Source: Meconema thalassinum (Eukaryota; Arthropoda; Insecta; Orthoptera; Tettigoniidae). From it: a stretch of 64,000 nt of DNA. The stretch's first letter is position 1; each line of letters opens with the position of its first letter. The notes beneath the pieces were generated by a model. The model saw only the letters and a program-made list of their open reading frames with translations, was not told the DNA's origin and made no database searches. The stretch is taken from contig OX336389.2 of NCBI GenBank assembly GCA_946902985.2, positions 786,966,979 through 787,030,978 of the forward strand, given 5' to 3'. This document shows positions 45,486-57,668 of this stretch, piece by piece. The translations under genes were made by a program, and so were the position numbers.

Positions 45486-46560
45486 TTGCTGCATTTCGTC
45501 ATTGTAACTGTCATAAAATAGTGGATTGTTGTTATCAATGTCGTATATAATCAAGATGACAGCTTAGTGCTATATGCAGTGTGATCGTCTTATGAATAAT
45601 GCAAGTGACGTATCTTATGTGCGCTTCCCTCCTACAAAGTTTCGTGTTAATTTCGCAATTGGATCCTGCGTTATTGATTGTTTAAGTGTTAATAGTATGC
45701 TCAGTCACCAACTTGATAAATGACAGGGATGTTACGCTTGCCTTTGGCATACAAAGCCTATGTCTGGTTCAACATTAAAGCTAATTTAAGATATTGTATC
45801 TGTAAAATATATATAATAGTGAGTATATTTGTATTAAACAAGATGACCGCTGCGCGCTAAATTCATTGTCATATTGCTATAAATAATGGTACCGAGACCT
45901 ATTGTTTGGTACTCCTCTGTCCCTAAAATTCGCGTTAATTGTACTATCATTTCGTGAGTTAAAGCTATTCAAGTTTTAAGAATCCGCCCTGCAGCTATCA
46001 TGAAAGTATGGAGTCGCTGTCCTTTTCACTTGGTCACAGAAAGGCACTTACAAGGTTCTACATTAATACTAAGTTTCGTTGTTGTATCTTTAAAATACTT
46101 TGAGTTATTCACTATCATATTCTATATGTTCAAGATGGCCGGTACTTCCTATTACGAAGTTTCGTTTTAAATGCGCTATTACTTGCTGCATGATTCACTG
46201 TAGCATTTTAATATGACGCCCGTTCAACATCTTGAGAATTTAAAGTCGCTGCTATTTCATTTCGGGCATACGATTGATTGTCTATATACTGCGTATCTAC
46301 CTTATAACTAATTTTCTTTATTGCAGTTCTAAATCATAGATAGTTTTTTATTGTTAAATTATGAATTTTCAGGATTGCCACTGAGCGCTATATTCGGTGT
46401 GATAAATTTATCACAAACAACTAGAGGTAAAACAACGAAATTCAGTAATGAAATAGAACCTCATAGGTCGCTTGGTATGCCTAAAGCAAAATACCAGTGA
46501 CTCCATACATTCAATATGGCAGCTTGGCGAACTATCAAGGTACACAAATTTGTAACTCAG
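45486..46560 (+). repeat. Degenerate tandem repeat, units about 245-290 bp
   Basis: CAAGATG(A/G)C-type starts recur at about 45555, 45838, 46128 and (diverged) 46371, followed by GCGCTATATxCxGTGTGAT-like text. Similar sequence in inverse orientation at 54125-54800. Confidence 0.55.
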
Positions 46561-46794
46561 GATATTATAGGACAATGTCGTATGGAAAGAAGCGCAGTAG
46601 GATTGTTGAAATGAATGCTGCGGCGCAGTACGTGCCTTCAAGCAAAGCTTGTCTACCTACTATTATTCCCGTTTTCACTGGGTCGGGCATGAGATGTGAT
46701 GAAAGACTATGTGGCGAGGGGATTTTACGTCCGGATGGCCTCTCTTCACGCCAACCTCATAAGAGGAATTATTGAGAGATGAAATAAATTAAGA

Positions 46795-47015
46795 AGAATA
46801 AAACTAGGGAAAGAGATTGAAGGAAGCGGCCGTGGCCTATTAGAAGATACTCGTCCTGGTATTTGCCTGGAGTTGAATATGTGAAACCCCGGAAAACCAC
46901 TTCCAGGACGGCCAGCGGTGTGGTTTGAACCCACGTGTACCGAGTGCGCAGATAGCTTGGTACCATGGCCTAGTGCTGCACGTAAGCGAGCGTAGCTACT
47001 GCTAACGGTACTGGT
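46795..47015 (-). mobile_element. SINE family C
   Basis: Plus-strand text GAAGCGGCCGTGGCCTATTA, GGAAAACCACTTCCAGGACG and a tRNA-like head near 46920-47010. Close relative of 4192-4430. Confidence 0.75.
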
Positions 47016-47164
47016 CTTCGAGTCATAATAATAATAACAATGCTAATCATAATAATTTTCGTATCTTCAAAAGACGGCGGAGCGCCCAAATGTCCCCCTT
47101 GAGGGAAAAGGAAGAAGGAAGATTGTAGTTTTACGTGACCGTGAATCTTGTGATTATGAGCCAT

Positions 47165-47312
47165 GAGACCTCCTATTTACGTGGAATCCGAACCACAGGA
47201 CATGGCATTTCACGTCGAATATCTCACATGCATTGACCGGGAATCGAACCCAGTCCACCTGGGTGAGAGGCCAACAGCTTGACCGCTGCGCCACTACACC
47301 CCTCCCCCCTTC
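47165..47312 (-). mobile_element. SINE family D
   Basis: Minus strand: GGTGTAGTGGCGCAGCGGTC head, GGGTTCGATTCCCGGTCAAT box B, then the body shared with 51300-51480 (GGTTCGGATTCCACGTAAAT). Confidence 0.75.
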
Positions 47313-47399
47313 AGGGGATCTTCAACGTGTGATTACTCGTAACGCGACACCTCTATGTAATGCTTAATTGAATTCTAAATGTCCCGAGAGGCGGACCCG

Positions 47400-48470
47400 T
47401 CTGTATAAAAGGAGGTGGGATTAGGCTACTGTGCTGCCAGGAAACAGGAATAGCAGAAAAGGTTGGTCAGACCAGCTCAGTGGTTCGGAACGTGGACAAG
47501 TCATTAGATGTCACCAGAGTACTAAGTCCTTCAGGGAAATTGGAACCCTTATAAAGCTGCCCAAGTCGACTGTTGGTGATGTGATTGAGAAGTGGAAACA
47601 CGAAGGACCAACCGCAGATAAGCCAAGACTATGTAGGCCAAATTCAATGACAGTCACGGACCGACGATCATTGCGGAGGGTGGTGGTAAAAAGTCGCAAG
47701 AATATAGTGGATGGAATCATTCATCAGGTCCAAAATGCTACCAGCAGTCCAGCCAGCACAATGACTGTGCGTCGGGAGTTAACAAATAATGGCGTACAAT
47801 GGTCGAGCGGCTACTCATAAGCTAAACATTGGAGTAGTCAATGCTAAGCGCCGTTTTAGGGGGAGTAAAAGCGACACCATTGGACAGTGGATGACAGGAA
47901 ACTTGTGATTTGGAGTGATGAATCACGCTATACCCTGTGGCAATCCCGTGGAAGGGTTTGAGTTTGGTGAATGCCTGGAGAACGTCACCAACCATCATGT
48001 GTAGTAACAACAGTGAATTACGGAGGAGGAGGTGTTATGGAATGGGGGTGTTTTTCGTGGTTCCGGCGTGGTTCCCCTTATTGCGTTTAAGAAAACTCCA
48101 AATATTTGGATACGAACACATATTAAACCACTGTGTGCAGCGACTGGTAGAGGACCTGTTTGCGGACAATGCACCCTATAATAAAACAGCATATTTAGGG
48201 CAATGGTGTGTCGACAATAACATTCCTGAAATGGAATGGCCTGCCCAGAACCGAATTGAACACCTTTGGGATGAGTTAAAACGTTGACATCGCGCCCGAC
48301 TCCAGCATCCAACATCACTACCTTCCCTGGTTTCGGCTATTGAGGAAGAATGGGCTGTCATTCCTCCACAGACATTTCGATACCTCATTGAAAGTGTCTC
48401 CAGCCAGAGTTCAAGCCGTCACAAAGGCGAAGGGCGGACCCACCCCATATTGATATCCAATAATAGGGAA
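47400..48470 (+). pseudogene. Tc1-like transposase, decayed copy 1
   Basis: Preceded by a TATA-like CTGTATAAAAGG at 47400-47412. The open part 47431-47820 gives a paired-like helix-turn-helix domain (SGSERGQVIRCHQSTKSFRE, then SKSTVGDV-type second helix as LPKSTVGDVIEKWK). Then in broken frames: IWSDES at about 47908-47925 (first Asp), YGGGGV near 48016, ADNAPYNK near 48162 (second Asp) and NRIEHLWDELKR near 48249 (Glu). About 30 residues separate the last two acids instead of 34, fitting a small in-frame loss before NRIEH. Several stops and frame changes make it inactive. Element ends not identified. Confidence 0.85.
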
Positions 48471-49036
48471 CATGGCACGAGTAAAGTCTTACGTACAATT
48501 TCAGATATTTGTCTGCATACATACGGTCAAGATAGTGTATATCCACTGACTGTACGAATAAAGACGTTAAATATTCACAGGACGTCATAGAGGGGATCAG
48601 GTTAAGTCAACCAACCCTCTATGCCACAATTTTCATCCCGAGGGGAATGGTGCAAAGAATGCCATGTGGTCTTGGGGCGTGGTCTGTGGTCTGAATATCA
48701 CTTACAATGCCTCAAAATTAACTCCACGACATCTCATATTACAGTTAACAATGAATATTGTCCGAACTCGTCACTCGCCCGCAAGCGGCCATTGCTACCA
48801 TTGGAGAACAGCAGGTTCGAGGAGCAGCTATGGTGTTGTGGGTCGAGCATGGAGATGCCTTGAGATGGGCGGTGGAAATTTTCAGCTATCGTTCATGGAA
48901 AGCCTAGTTGTTTAACATTGAAACTATTATTACGCTTCTTTCATTCCTTTCATTGGTTTTGACAATGCGCCCCATTTCAACCAGATGATTCTTTCTTATG
49001 AATTCGCCGTTACGGCTTGGAGAATGTAGCTTCTTG
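48471..49036. other. Gene-free spacer between two Tc1-like copies
   Basis: Contains a palindrome with CATAGAGGG ... CCCTCTATG arms at about 48585-48625, possibly the end of copy 1. Otherwise not recognised. Confidence 0.4.
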
Positions 49037-49038
49037 TA

Positions 49039-50303
49039 CACTAATGTCCAAAAGTTAAGCATAATCACTAAACGAGGCCATACCGCCGCTGAACAAACGG
49101 AAGCTGAATCACACACCATATGTCACACAACTTGTCCAAAAAAAACAGTGTCAGAAAGGTACTGATAGCTAAGGTACACCTTTGACAACAACTAAAGAAA
49201 CTTGGCAATGTCTTCCACAACAAAATATGCTGTAAATAGGGTGTATGGTTACCCCTAACGGCCACACATGCTTCGCAGCGACGTGGCATGTTCTCTATCA
49301 GTCGATCCCATTCCTCCGAAAGGGCAATGCGAAGGTCTTGGAGGGTCCTTGGTGGAGGCTGACGGGATGCAATACTCCTCCCCAATGCATCTCAGGCATG
49401 TTCTATAGGATTCAGATCCGCAAACCAAGCTGGCCAGTCCATGCGATGAATGTCTTCCCCAACAAGAAATGCATCCCCCAGAGCAGGGCGGTGCGGTCGG
49501 GCATTATCGTCCATTAAGAGGAAGTCTGGACCAATCGCACGTCTGAAGAGTCAAACATGTGGTCGCAGTACCTCATCCCTGTATCTTCGAGCGTTCACAG
49601 TGTTCCTTGGACCACCCATGAAGATGTGCTGGTCCGTACGGCCATTCAACCTGATGCCGCCCCACACCATGACGCCCCCACCACCATACTGGTCCCGTTC
49701 CACGATGTTCCTGTGGTTGTATCGGCTACCCGGTTCTCTCCAAATTAATGTGTGACTGGAATCGTCCTGCGGGATTCGTCCGTGAAGAGCACATGCCTCC
49801 ATTCATTCATGGTCCAGTTTCGACGTTGACGGTTCCACAGTAAACGGGCCCGTCTCTGTGCTGGAGTGAGCGGGACGCACATCGCTGGACGTCTGCAAAA
49901 CAGCCCTGCTGTTCTGAGCCTCCGGTACACAGTTTGCCGGGAAAAGGCAACCCCTGAGACGGCTGCAAGCTCTGCCGACAATATTGTCTTGCAGGTGCAC
50001 TCCGATTTCGTCGGGCGGTTAAGGCCAGATCGGTCCAGCTGTGGGGTGGCTACTCTTGGTTGACCTGGTACTGGCCAACGACTAACATCTCCTGTGTCTC
50101 GAAATCGTCTCCAAAGCCTGCAAATGACACTTTGTGGCACATTCAAGGATACGGCGACTTCGGTCTATGTCTGGCCTGCTTCCAGGCGGCCAAGTATTCT
50201 ACCCTGTAAAACAAGGTCCAAATGGCGTCGTTGTGCCATTATGTTGTCACGTTCAGCAAGTGGCTACACTTCGTAACGTATGCTTAACTTTTTGACATCT
50301 GTG
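49039..50303 (-). mobile_element. Tc1-like transposon, copy 2, ends preserved (1,265 bp)
   Basis: Left end CACTAATGTCCAAAAGTTAA and inverted right end CACAGATGTCAAAAAGTTAA differ at only three of 20 bases and continue GCAT. Flanked by TA at 49037-49038 and 50304-50305. Full length for the superfamily. Confidence 0.9.
49070..50239 (-). pseudogene. Tc1-like transposase, copy 2, broken
   Basis: Starts at ATG 50239 (MAQRRHLDLVLQGRILGRLE). An in-frame TAG falls about codon 25, then a long open run gives the helix-turn-helix region (VPQSVICRLWRRFRDTGDV; SRQTVYRRLRTAG) and LFTDES with the first catalytic Asp. A frameshift near 49770 leads to GGGGVMVWGG and a stop. Then MDDNARPHR carries the second Asp and DLNPIEHA the catalytic Glu, followed by a TGA where Tc1 proteins have Trp. 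Damage is light (about four lesions seen), so this copy is younger than copy 1. The protein cut and pasted the element at TA sites. Confidence 0.9.
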
Positions 50304-50305
50304 TA

Positions 50306-51299
50306 CTTGAATTAATCGGCATAAAGTCCTCAATCCGACGGTAATATCACTGAACGTCAGTTTTCGTACACGCCATACTGTATAAAATTCTGAGGGAAAC
50401 GTGGAAGTGTCAGCACCGATAGTCATGAAGTATTAAAACTACACCACTCGTGGAATAAGTTGTTTCACAAGAAGTGTTCCTTATGTAAGTTTTCCAATAA
50501 AACTTGAACTGCCAAATACTTATTTATAAGTCACTCTCTATCAGATTTCACATGCCCTTATCAATGTTTCCACATAGTTTCCATTATCCATGTTTATCTA
50601 TTTCCATATATTTAAAACATTGTCGTAGCATATGATGAGCCTCAGTATATCATCGTCATAGAAGTCCACCACTTGCGAGAAAATCCAAGGTCGCACACAC
50701 AGTGTTGACCAGAACTGCAGTGAAACCTGCATAAATTCCAATGTCAACTTGAAAATAATTAATCATCTGTCTTCATGCATTTTGACGTCTACCGCACGCA
50801 CCAAATCGTAGCTGCTTCTATCACCTCTTGAGGGGGTTTGCATTTCGGTCTATTATGATTCAAACCTGAGTGGTTTCAGTTAACCTATCGACCTATATCA
50901 AAAGTTTTTCGCATTTCGTACCCTTGGGAGTGTTTAATTCTGGAAAGAGTATGTGAAACATATTAGCGTTTTCTGTTCACTGGCGTCTACTGTACCGTAG
51001 AATGACAAATGAATGGAAGCTCGTTTATGGTGTTCTTGATTTAACTGAATCATTATTGAAGAGAACGAAGCATTCGAAATTAAAGCGGCAACAGGAAATG
51101 AAACATTCCTAACTTTTTGGCAAGCCTCAAGTCTCTTAGTGGTTCAGAAATAACTTTCCAAGAACGAGGTATTTCAATTAGAACTCCTACCACTGGTTCG
51201 CGAGTTGTTCTCACCTCCTCCCTATTGTCTCACTAGTGTAGATAGTTTCTGAACCCTGCAAGACTGAATGTCGTGAGAGTAGTCATCCCCGCATCATTT
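50306..51299. other. Gene-free stretch
   Basis: Nothing recognised. Confidence 0.4.
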
Positions 51300-51480
51300 T
51301 ATTTACGGAGGCGTGATGGGGCAGCGTTCAAACTACTTGCCCCCCAAAGGCAGACCAGGTTCGATTGCCGGTAAATGCATGTGGAATTTTCGAGCAAAAT
51401 GGCACGTTCTTTGGTTCAGATTCCACGTAAAAAGTAGATCCCGTGGCTTATTATCGCGAGACCAATCTTAACGTAAAATG
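51300..51480 (+). mobile_element. SINE family D, plus orientation
   Basis: Head GGCGTGATGGGGCAGCG, GGTTCGATTGCCGGTAAATG box B, and body TTGGTTCAGATTCCACGTAA as in 47165-47312. Confidence 0.7.
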
Positions 51481-51544
51481 TCAGGCTTACCTAAATGTGA
51501 TTTACTATCTTATAACATGATATAGCCTACTCGACCACAGCGAC

Positions 51545-51690
51545 GTCTTGAAGAGAAGCACAGACTCACACTAGTACAGACATAACAGTGACACAAGTTA
51601 TCAAACAAATTCTACATACACCCAAGTACACGAGGCTACATGACTACGATGGCACACAGCCCCTAAATGAATCAACAACAGCAATAGGGA
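51545..51690 (+). mobile_element. SINE family A, 3' half
   Basis: CTACATACACCCAAGTACAC, GAGGCTACATGACTACGATG and an AACAACAGCAA tail. Confidence 0.75.
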
Positions 51691-52319
51691 TATTTCTAGC
51701 AGCACCAGACTTTTCTTATTCCAAGCCAAACACTGCGCATGCCTACCAAATCGTATGACTTGCTATCAGAAATGCTCATTGTTTAGCTGCCATTTGAGTG
51801 TGCGCAAAACGTGCCGTTTGTGGGGCCCTTTTCTACATCTTCCGACACGTGCCATCAAGAATCACATAAAATTGTTGATAAACCGGTCGTGAGTATCCTG
51901 CTCTACTGGAGAATTCAATTACAATGCTGTTCACAGCCCATACTCCTGGAATATTCTCCTTTGCAAGTTTTTCTGATGGGCTGTAATTACTTTTCTGTCC
52001 AGGCCATACGACTGGAGGCTAATGGCTGCCGAGGAGGAAAGAATTCTCAAATTTAATAAACTCACCATGATAATGACAGCCTTCAGTGACGTTGTCACAC
52101 AACCAACAATTACTTGTTTCTGGACCATGCCCCCTACCCCCTCGTACCCGGACCGATCCAGATTAATAAACCCTTAATTAAAAACAAGCTATACTTCGTC
52201 ACTTACAGCCAGGACTGAAGTCACAAAGGTGAACACAGAAGAGTGAAAGATTAGCCTACGACTTAAAGCAGCGACTTTCGACATCTGTCATGCTCTAAAG
52301 TTATGCTTAATGAAACAAA
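51691..52319. other. Gene-free stretch
   Basis: Nothing recognised. Confidence 0.4.
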
Positions 52320-52334
52320 ATTAACTTCGATTGC

Positions 52335-52835
52335 TTATTAGTTTCCTTCTATCTATCTTCCTTCCTTTGTTTCTATATTTCCTTCTTTCTTTATCTATTT
52401 ATATCTATCCTTCTTTCCATATTTCCTATCTTCTTTCTTTCCTTCTATCTTTCAATCTTTCCTATTTTCTTTCTTTTTAACTTTCCTTCTTTCTATCTTC
52501 CCTTCGATCTTTCTATATTTCCTTTTTCTATTCATTTCTTCCTTCTTCTTATATTTCTTTGTATCTTTCCTTTTTCTATAATTCCTTCTTTCTACCTTTC
52601 CTTCCTTCTTTCTCTCTCTTTCTTTCAATCTTTCCTTCTTTCTTTCTATATTTCCTTCTTTCTATCTTTCCGTCTTTCCTTTTTCTTTCTCTCTTTATTT
52701 CCTACTATCTATCTTTCCTTCCTCCTTTCTATCTTTCCTTCCTTCTTTCTATCTTTCTACCTTTCATTTTTCTTTCTGTCTTCATTTCCTTCTTCCTACC
52801 TTTCTCTTTCTTTCATTCGTACTTTCTTTCATTGA
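52335..52835 (+). repeat. Polypyrimidine tract, degenerate (CTTT/CCTT/TCTA)n, about 500 bp
   Basis: Almost only C and T with scattered A over about 500 bases. The open frame at 52559-52933 encodes only Phe/Leu/Ser/Tyr repeats and is not a gene. Confidence 0.9.
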
Positions 52836-53099
52836 TCATTGATCCATACATTTGCAAACCTACTGCGCGAGGTTGGAAACCAGGTGAAATGAGCCCAACC
52901 CATCTTTACCCATTGACGAGAAAGGATCGATGAAAGCAAGGATGAGCGTTACTTCATTGGCAGAGTTTTAGCTGTGGTTATTGCAGACTATTGGAAACAC
53001 GTTAAAAATATTGTTTGTGAATTCCACACTTCAAACTTTTAGCACATAATGTGCAACGAATAATTGGTTTTCTGACTGAATTCACAATATTGTTGAAAG

Positions 53100-53440
53100 G
53101 TTGTTGTTTATGTTATATTTAGGGCTTAGATATCATGGTCATCAGTCCAGTGGACCTGAATGTGTGTAGAATTTGTCTGATAAGATGTGTTATATTGGTG
53201 TATGTAGTATTGTACATATTTGTGGTTGAGGCTAGGTTGGCCGTAAGTTAGGAACCATCTCGTTATTTACCTTAAATAGAAGTGGAAAACCACACATCAC
53301 GGGCTTTAGGACAGCTCAGATGGGAATCGATCCCATCTTATCTCAGTTATGCCCCTCGAAGCTGAGTGTATTCCATTTCAACTTTCAGACCAGAATTGAA
53401 TTTCTCAGAGCCGGTAATTGAACCCAGACCCTTGGGCCTA
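53100..53440 (-). mobile_element. SINE family A, minus orientation
   Basis: TTATATTTAGGGCTTAGATAT tail side, GTGTGTAGAATTTGTCTGAT, and a head with TTCTCAGAGCCGGTAATTGA near 53400. Confidence 0.75.
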
Positions 53441-53925
53441 AAGGCTGTAGAGTGCTGATCCTAGAAGGCGAAGGGAAGGGTTTCCAGTCAATACCTCAAC
53501 ATGAATGAACTGGAAAATGTAAATCATTTGAGCGCACGTTTCGTTAACGCACAGAGAACTTCATAAATTAGGAACGACACGATTATAGGGAAGCATAAAA
53601 TTAGTGAATCGAAATATCAGCAAGCATTTCTTGAATGGAACAAACCAAAATTCATCCATGAATGTCAGGAGTTGTGGCACATATGTAAAAAGCATTCCAC
53701 TTCGCTGTATGGCAAGTTATACCCAGTAAGTCTTCTTCTTCATCACATGTTAGAGGCAAAGCAGGCCTTGACCCATATCAAGAGGCCGGTTGAGAGGGTG
53801 AAGAAAAAATATCAACTTCAGATCGTCTTAGGGGAGAGTATGGGCAGGATGAAGTACACGTTACTCGAAATGCAATGCCAGAGTAATGTAAGGAAGGATT
53901 CAACCATTACTGGCCAATTACTATT
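53441..53925. other. Gene-free stretch
   Basis: An open frame at 53672-54058 has no recognised domain and ends inside the next SINE. Confidence 0.4.
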
Positions 53926-54120
53926 GTTGTTTGTTGCTTATTTTAGGGGCTGCGATATCGTGGTCATAAAGCCCCGTGTATTTGGGTGTGTGTGGAATTT
54001 GTGTGATAATTTGTGTTTTTGTGATGGCTGTACTAGTGTGCGTATAAATTGGGGATAGGATTGGGAAGGAGGTGGCCTCAAGTTAGTAATAATCCCAGCA
54101 TTTGCCTGGAGTAGAAGCTT
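53926..54120 (-). mobile_element. SINE family A, partial, minus orientation
   Basis: GTTGTTTGTTGCTTATTTTA, AAAGCCCCGTGTATTTGGGT and CATTTGCCTGGAGTAGAAG; the head is missing. Confidence 0.75.
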
Positions 54121-54124
54121 GCTT

Positions 54125-54800
54125 TAGATGAAACACTGTGATGGTGGATGGACGTATTCTAAGAGTTGAATATATTTAACTCACGATACAATAGCATAGT
54201 TAACGTGAAATTTATTGAGAGAGGAGTACCATACAAAAGACATCCATGCCATTCACAGGAATAGCCTATTGCACTGAATATAGCGCGCAGCGGCCATCCT
54301 GAAATTATAACATATACAAACAAATAACTAGATATATTTTAGAGATACAATATCTCAAATCGGCATTAATATATAACTCATTTATGGGCCTCGGATGCCA
54401 AAAGCAAAAGAACGCCCCCGTCTTAGGCTACAAGTTGGTGGCTGAGCATACAATTATAACTTACAAATCATTAACTCCGGATCCAATTACGCAGTTAACA
54501 CGAAACATAGTAAGAGGGAAGAAACAGATAAGATACCTGGATTGCATTAATCAATGCCACACTGCATATAGCACGCAATCATTATAACTTGAACGTATAA
54601 GACATTAATATCGACAAACTTTTATTTAATAATTACAATTACGAAACGCAGGAAATATGTAGTCTCATATAAAAGATTTTCTCTGTAGGGAGCGCAGGAT
54701 AAACGATGCCGTACATTCAATTTGGTGGATGGGCGTACATTTCTAATGTTCTAATCAAATCCTATGGAATAAATAACAACGAAAGTTAGTAAAAGGAGAG
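54125..54800 (-). repeat. Degenerate repeat related to 45486-46560
   Basis: CACTGAATATAGCGCGCAGC followed by GGCCATCCTG, and CACACTGCATATAGCACGC, are inverse forms of the GCGCTATAT...CAGTGTG blocks of 45.5-46.5 kb. Confidence 0.5.
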
Positions 54801-55755
54801 TCTTATTAGGGTACAACTCTTCAAGTTCATCACAACATTATTCAGTTACACTCCTTGATAAGGACGAAGTCTTATAATTATAACTATTCCCATATTTTTA
54901 AGAGAAAGTAGGCTGCACATTCTCTATTGAACATCTTGTTTTATACTCAAAATGGTAAAATTGATGACTTCAAAAATGAATCTTTGGTGCAGATAACTTT
55001 AAAAACGACATGCATCGTCCTTTAAGATCGATTATGATTCGATCCCACATTTTTCTCTTATCGATCCGAAACTCAATTCGAGCGGAATCTCGCTTGCATG
55101 TCAATATACAATGCACTAGGGAAAGAAGAATTAATATCGACATGGTTTGTTTCGTCCTCCATGAGAACGTATTACGTTAATTAATCTGAGGAGACGATCC
55201 CGCGGTTATGTGGCGTAAGGAACAACTGTCAGATACGCGGTAAAGTATTGTTTATTAAAGGATGCATATACGATCATCTTTGCCAACAACGGAGATTAAA
55301 TCGAATGGACCAAGGCATGCCAATTATGAATACTCGCATGTCAGCAGCAAAGCACGTACGACTCTATATGGAGCATTACACTGGTATATTTTCTAATTAT
55401 AGGAGGTTCATGTGCATGTAGGAAGCGCGCTCGAATTAACATGATGTGGTATATGCAATGGAGCACACATGAGTAAATAAACTAATGCTATATACTGTAT
55501 GAGGATCCCCAGGCTTCTTCTTTGAGAAACACATGCAGTGACTACTGACTAATACTTTACCGCACAGCACACTAGCATGGTAGGAAGTTGATATCCACTT
55601 ACCTGCAACGAAAATACAAGAACGCAATTAGATTTTGTTTGGAACGTAACGACAGACCGTTACAGGGAAGCATTTGATCAGGATTTGTAAAGGAAATCAG
55701 AGCATGATACCGGGTAGCGGTTCCGTATTGACCTAGACAGTATGATCATCTACAT
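54801..55755. other. Gene-free stretch
   Basis: Nothing recognised. Confidence 0.4.
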
Positions 55756-56543
55756 CAGGGGTTCTCAACCTTTTTCAACCATCGTACCCCTTTAAAAAAA
55801 TTAAACATCCTGCGTACCCCCTACTAACCTTTCTTAGGTAGTAAAAATGGTTATTAAAAATGTAAAAGGTATTTAGTTAGTATGGTTTAACCTTTGTAAT
55901 TTTATAAGGAAAGATATTTTAATAAAACAAAATATAGTTGTTTTTCAGTTCCTTTTCCCAAAGGGTAATTTTTGCAATCATTGCGTTAGTTTTCATTTCA
56001 ACATAGAACATATCTGAAAAACTACCTTGCATACACTTATTCCAAATGTTCAGTTTTTCAAAAATATCACTTAAATAGGTCAATTTTAAAAGCCAACCAA
56101 AGTCATTGAGTACTGATGATAATTAGAATTGTGCTCGGTAAAGAAAAGATGCAATTCTTTGTGGAGTTCAAATAAACGCGCCGTAAATAACTCAGGCAGT
56201 AGGCACGGCACGAAGCTCACTGCGCATGTGGATCGAGTAGAAGGATGGCCTGATGCGTACCCCCTGAAATGTTTCGCGTACCCCTAAGGGGTAAATGTAA
56301 AGTAAATTAAATATATTGTCTGCAAAAAGACTGTCGATATGCATAAACGTAATTAGCCAAAATCACATTTATGTAGCAAGAAAAATAATATGTATCCCCC
56401 AGACCAGCCAAAGCACAGTATTTGGTTTTCATGCTTTTACCATATTTAAAGTAATCTTTGATAGCCATGTACATCAAATTTCAGGCGTCATTTGCCCCAA
56501 AATACCCCTAAGGGGTACGCGTACCACAAGTTGAGAACCCCTG
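55756..56543. mobile_element. hAT-type MITE, 788 bp
   Basis: Left CAGGGGTTCTCAACC and right (inverted) CAGGGGTTCTCAACT. Exact 8-bp target duplication ATCTACAT at 55748-55755 and 56544-56551. CAG...CTG ends plus 8-bp duplication define hAT. No transposase inside. Confidence 0.9.
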
Positions 56544-57230
56544 ATCTACATATTCATCTACACCAAATTATAGACTTACAGCTATTAGAAAATGGGTCAA
56601 CTAATAAAGATTGGGCTCTTACACTCACTTTTCTCTTTATTAAGACTACACTACAAGTTTATAGAAAAGTAAATTAAATATATTGTCTGTAAAAAGATAT
56701 GTATAAACGTATTAGCCAACAACACATTTATGTAGCAAGAAAAATAATATGTATCCCCCAGACCAGCCAAAGCACAGTATTTGGTTTTCATGCTTTTACC
56801 ATATTTAAAGTAATCTTTGATAGCCATGTACATCAAATTTCAGCCGTCATTTGCCCCAAAATACCCCTAAGGGGTACGCGTACCACAGGTTGAGAACCCC
56901 TGATCTACATATTCATCTACACCAAATTATAGACTTACAGCTATTAGAAAATGGGTCAACTAATAAAGATTGGGCTCTCACACTCACTTTTCTCTTTATT
57001 AAGACTACACTACAAGTTTATAGAAAAGTAAATTAAATATATTGTCTGTAAAAAGACTGTCGATATGTATAAACATAATTAGCCAACAACACATTTATGT
57101 AGCAAGAAAAATAATATGTATCCCCCAGACCAGCCAAAGCACAGTATTTGGTTTTCATGCTTTTACCATATTTAAAGTAATCTTTGATAGCCATGTACAT
57201 CACATTTCAGCCGTCACTTGCCCCAAAATA
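56301..57230 (+). repeat. Tandem triplication of the MITE 3' end and flank
   Basis: Units start AGTAAATTAAATATATTGTC at 56301, 56668 and 57027 (367 and 359 bp). The second lacks about 8 bases (CTGTCGAT region) kept in the first and third. The third stops at about 57230 at CCCCAAAATAC. Units 1 and 2 include a MITE end plus the right target duplication. Confidence 0.9.
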
Positions 57231-57394
57231 CAACTTTGCGCAAATTGAGGATCGGTGTTTCAGTAAGGAGACTTAACAGCTAAGCCATAGCCCTGTTACT
57301 GATCAAGAAGAAGAAGATAAACAAGGAGAAGTTCTGACCCTTGGCGAATGAGAGTATCGTAATAACCCATGGCACTACAGCCCATGAAGAGCCT

Positions 57395-57668
57395 AGGCCT
57401 ACCAAGCAACCGCTGCCCAGTCATTTGGCCTGCAGATATTGGGGTGACGCATGGTCAGCGCATCGGGTCCCTTCAGCCGTTAATCTTGGATATCATGACC
57501 GGGGCGCTGCCTCACTATCAGACAACTACTCAATTGTCCTCACGAGGCTCTGAGTGTACCCCATTGCAGCTGTCACGTCACTTTCTAAGATCCCTGACAG
57601 AGGCGGGAATCGAACCCAGGGCCTCCGAGTGAGAGGCAAGCACGATACACCAACACTATGGGGCCGGC
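57395..57668 (-). mobile_element. tRNA-derived SINE, family E
   Basis: Minus-strand head near 57665 (CCGGCCCCATAGTGTTGGTG) with GGTTCGATTCCCGCCTCTGT box B and a GC-rich body. Confidence 0.6.

Noticed and set aside
47022..47045. Microsatellite ATAATAATAATAA as part of a gene boundary
   Set aside because: Simple repeat next to a SINE, no coding context.
52559..52933. 124-residue Phe/Leu-rich frame resembling a membrane protein
   Set aside because: It is a translation of the polypyrimidine repeat.
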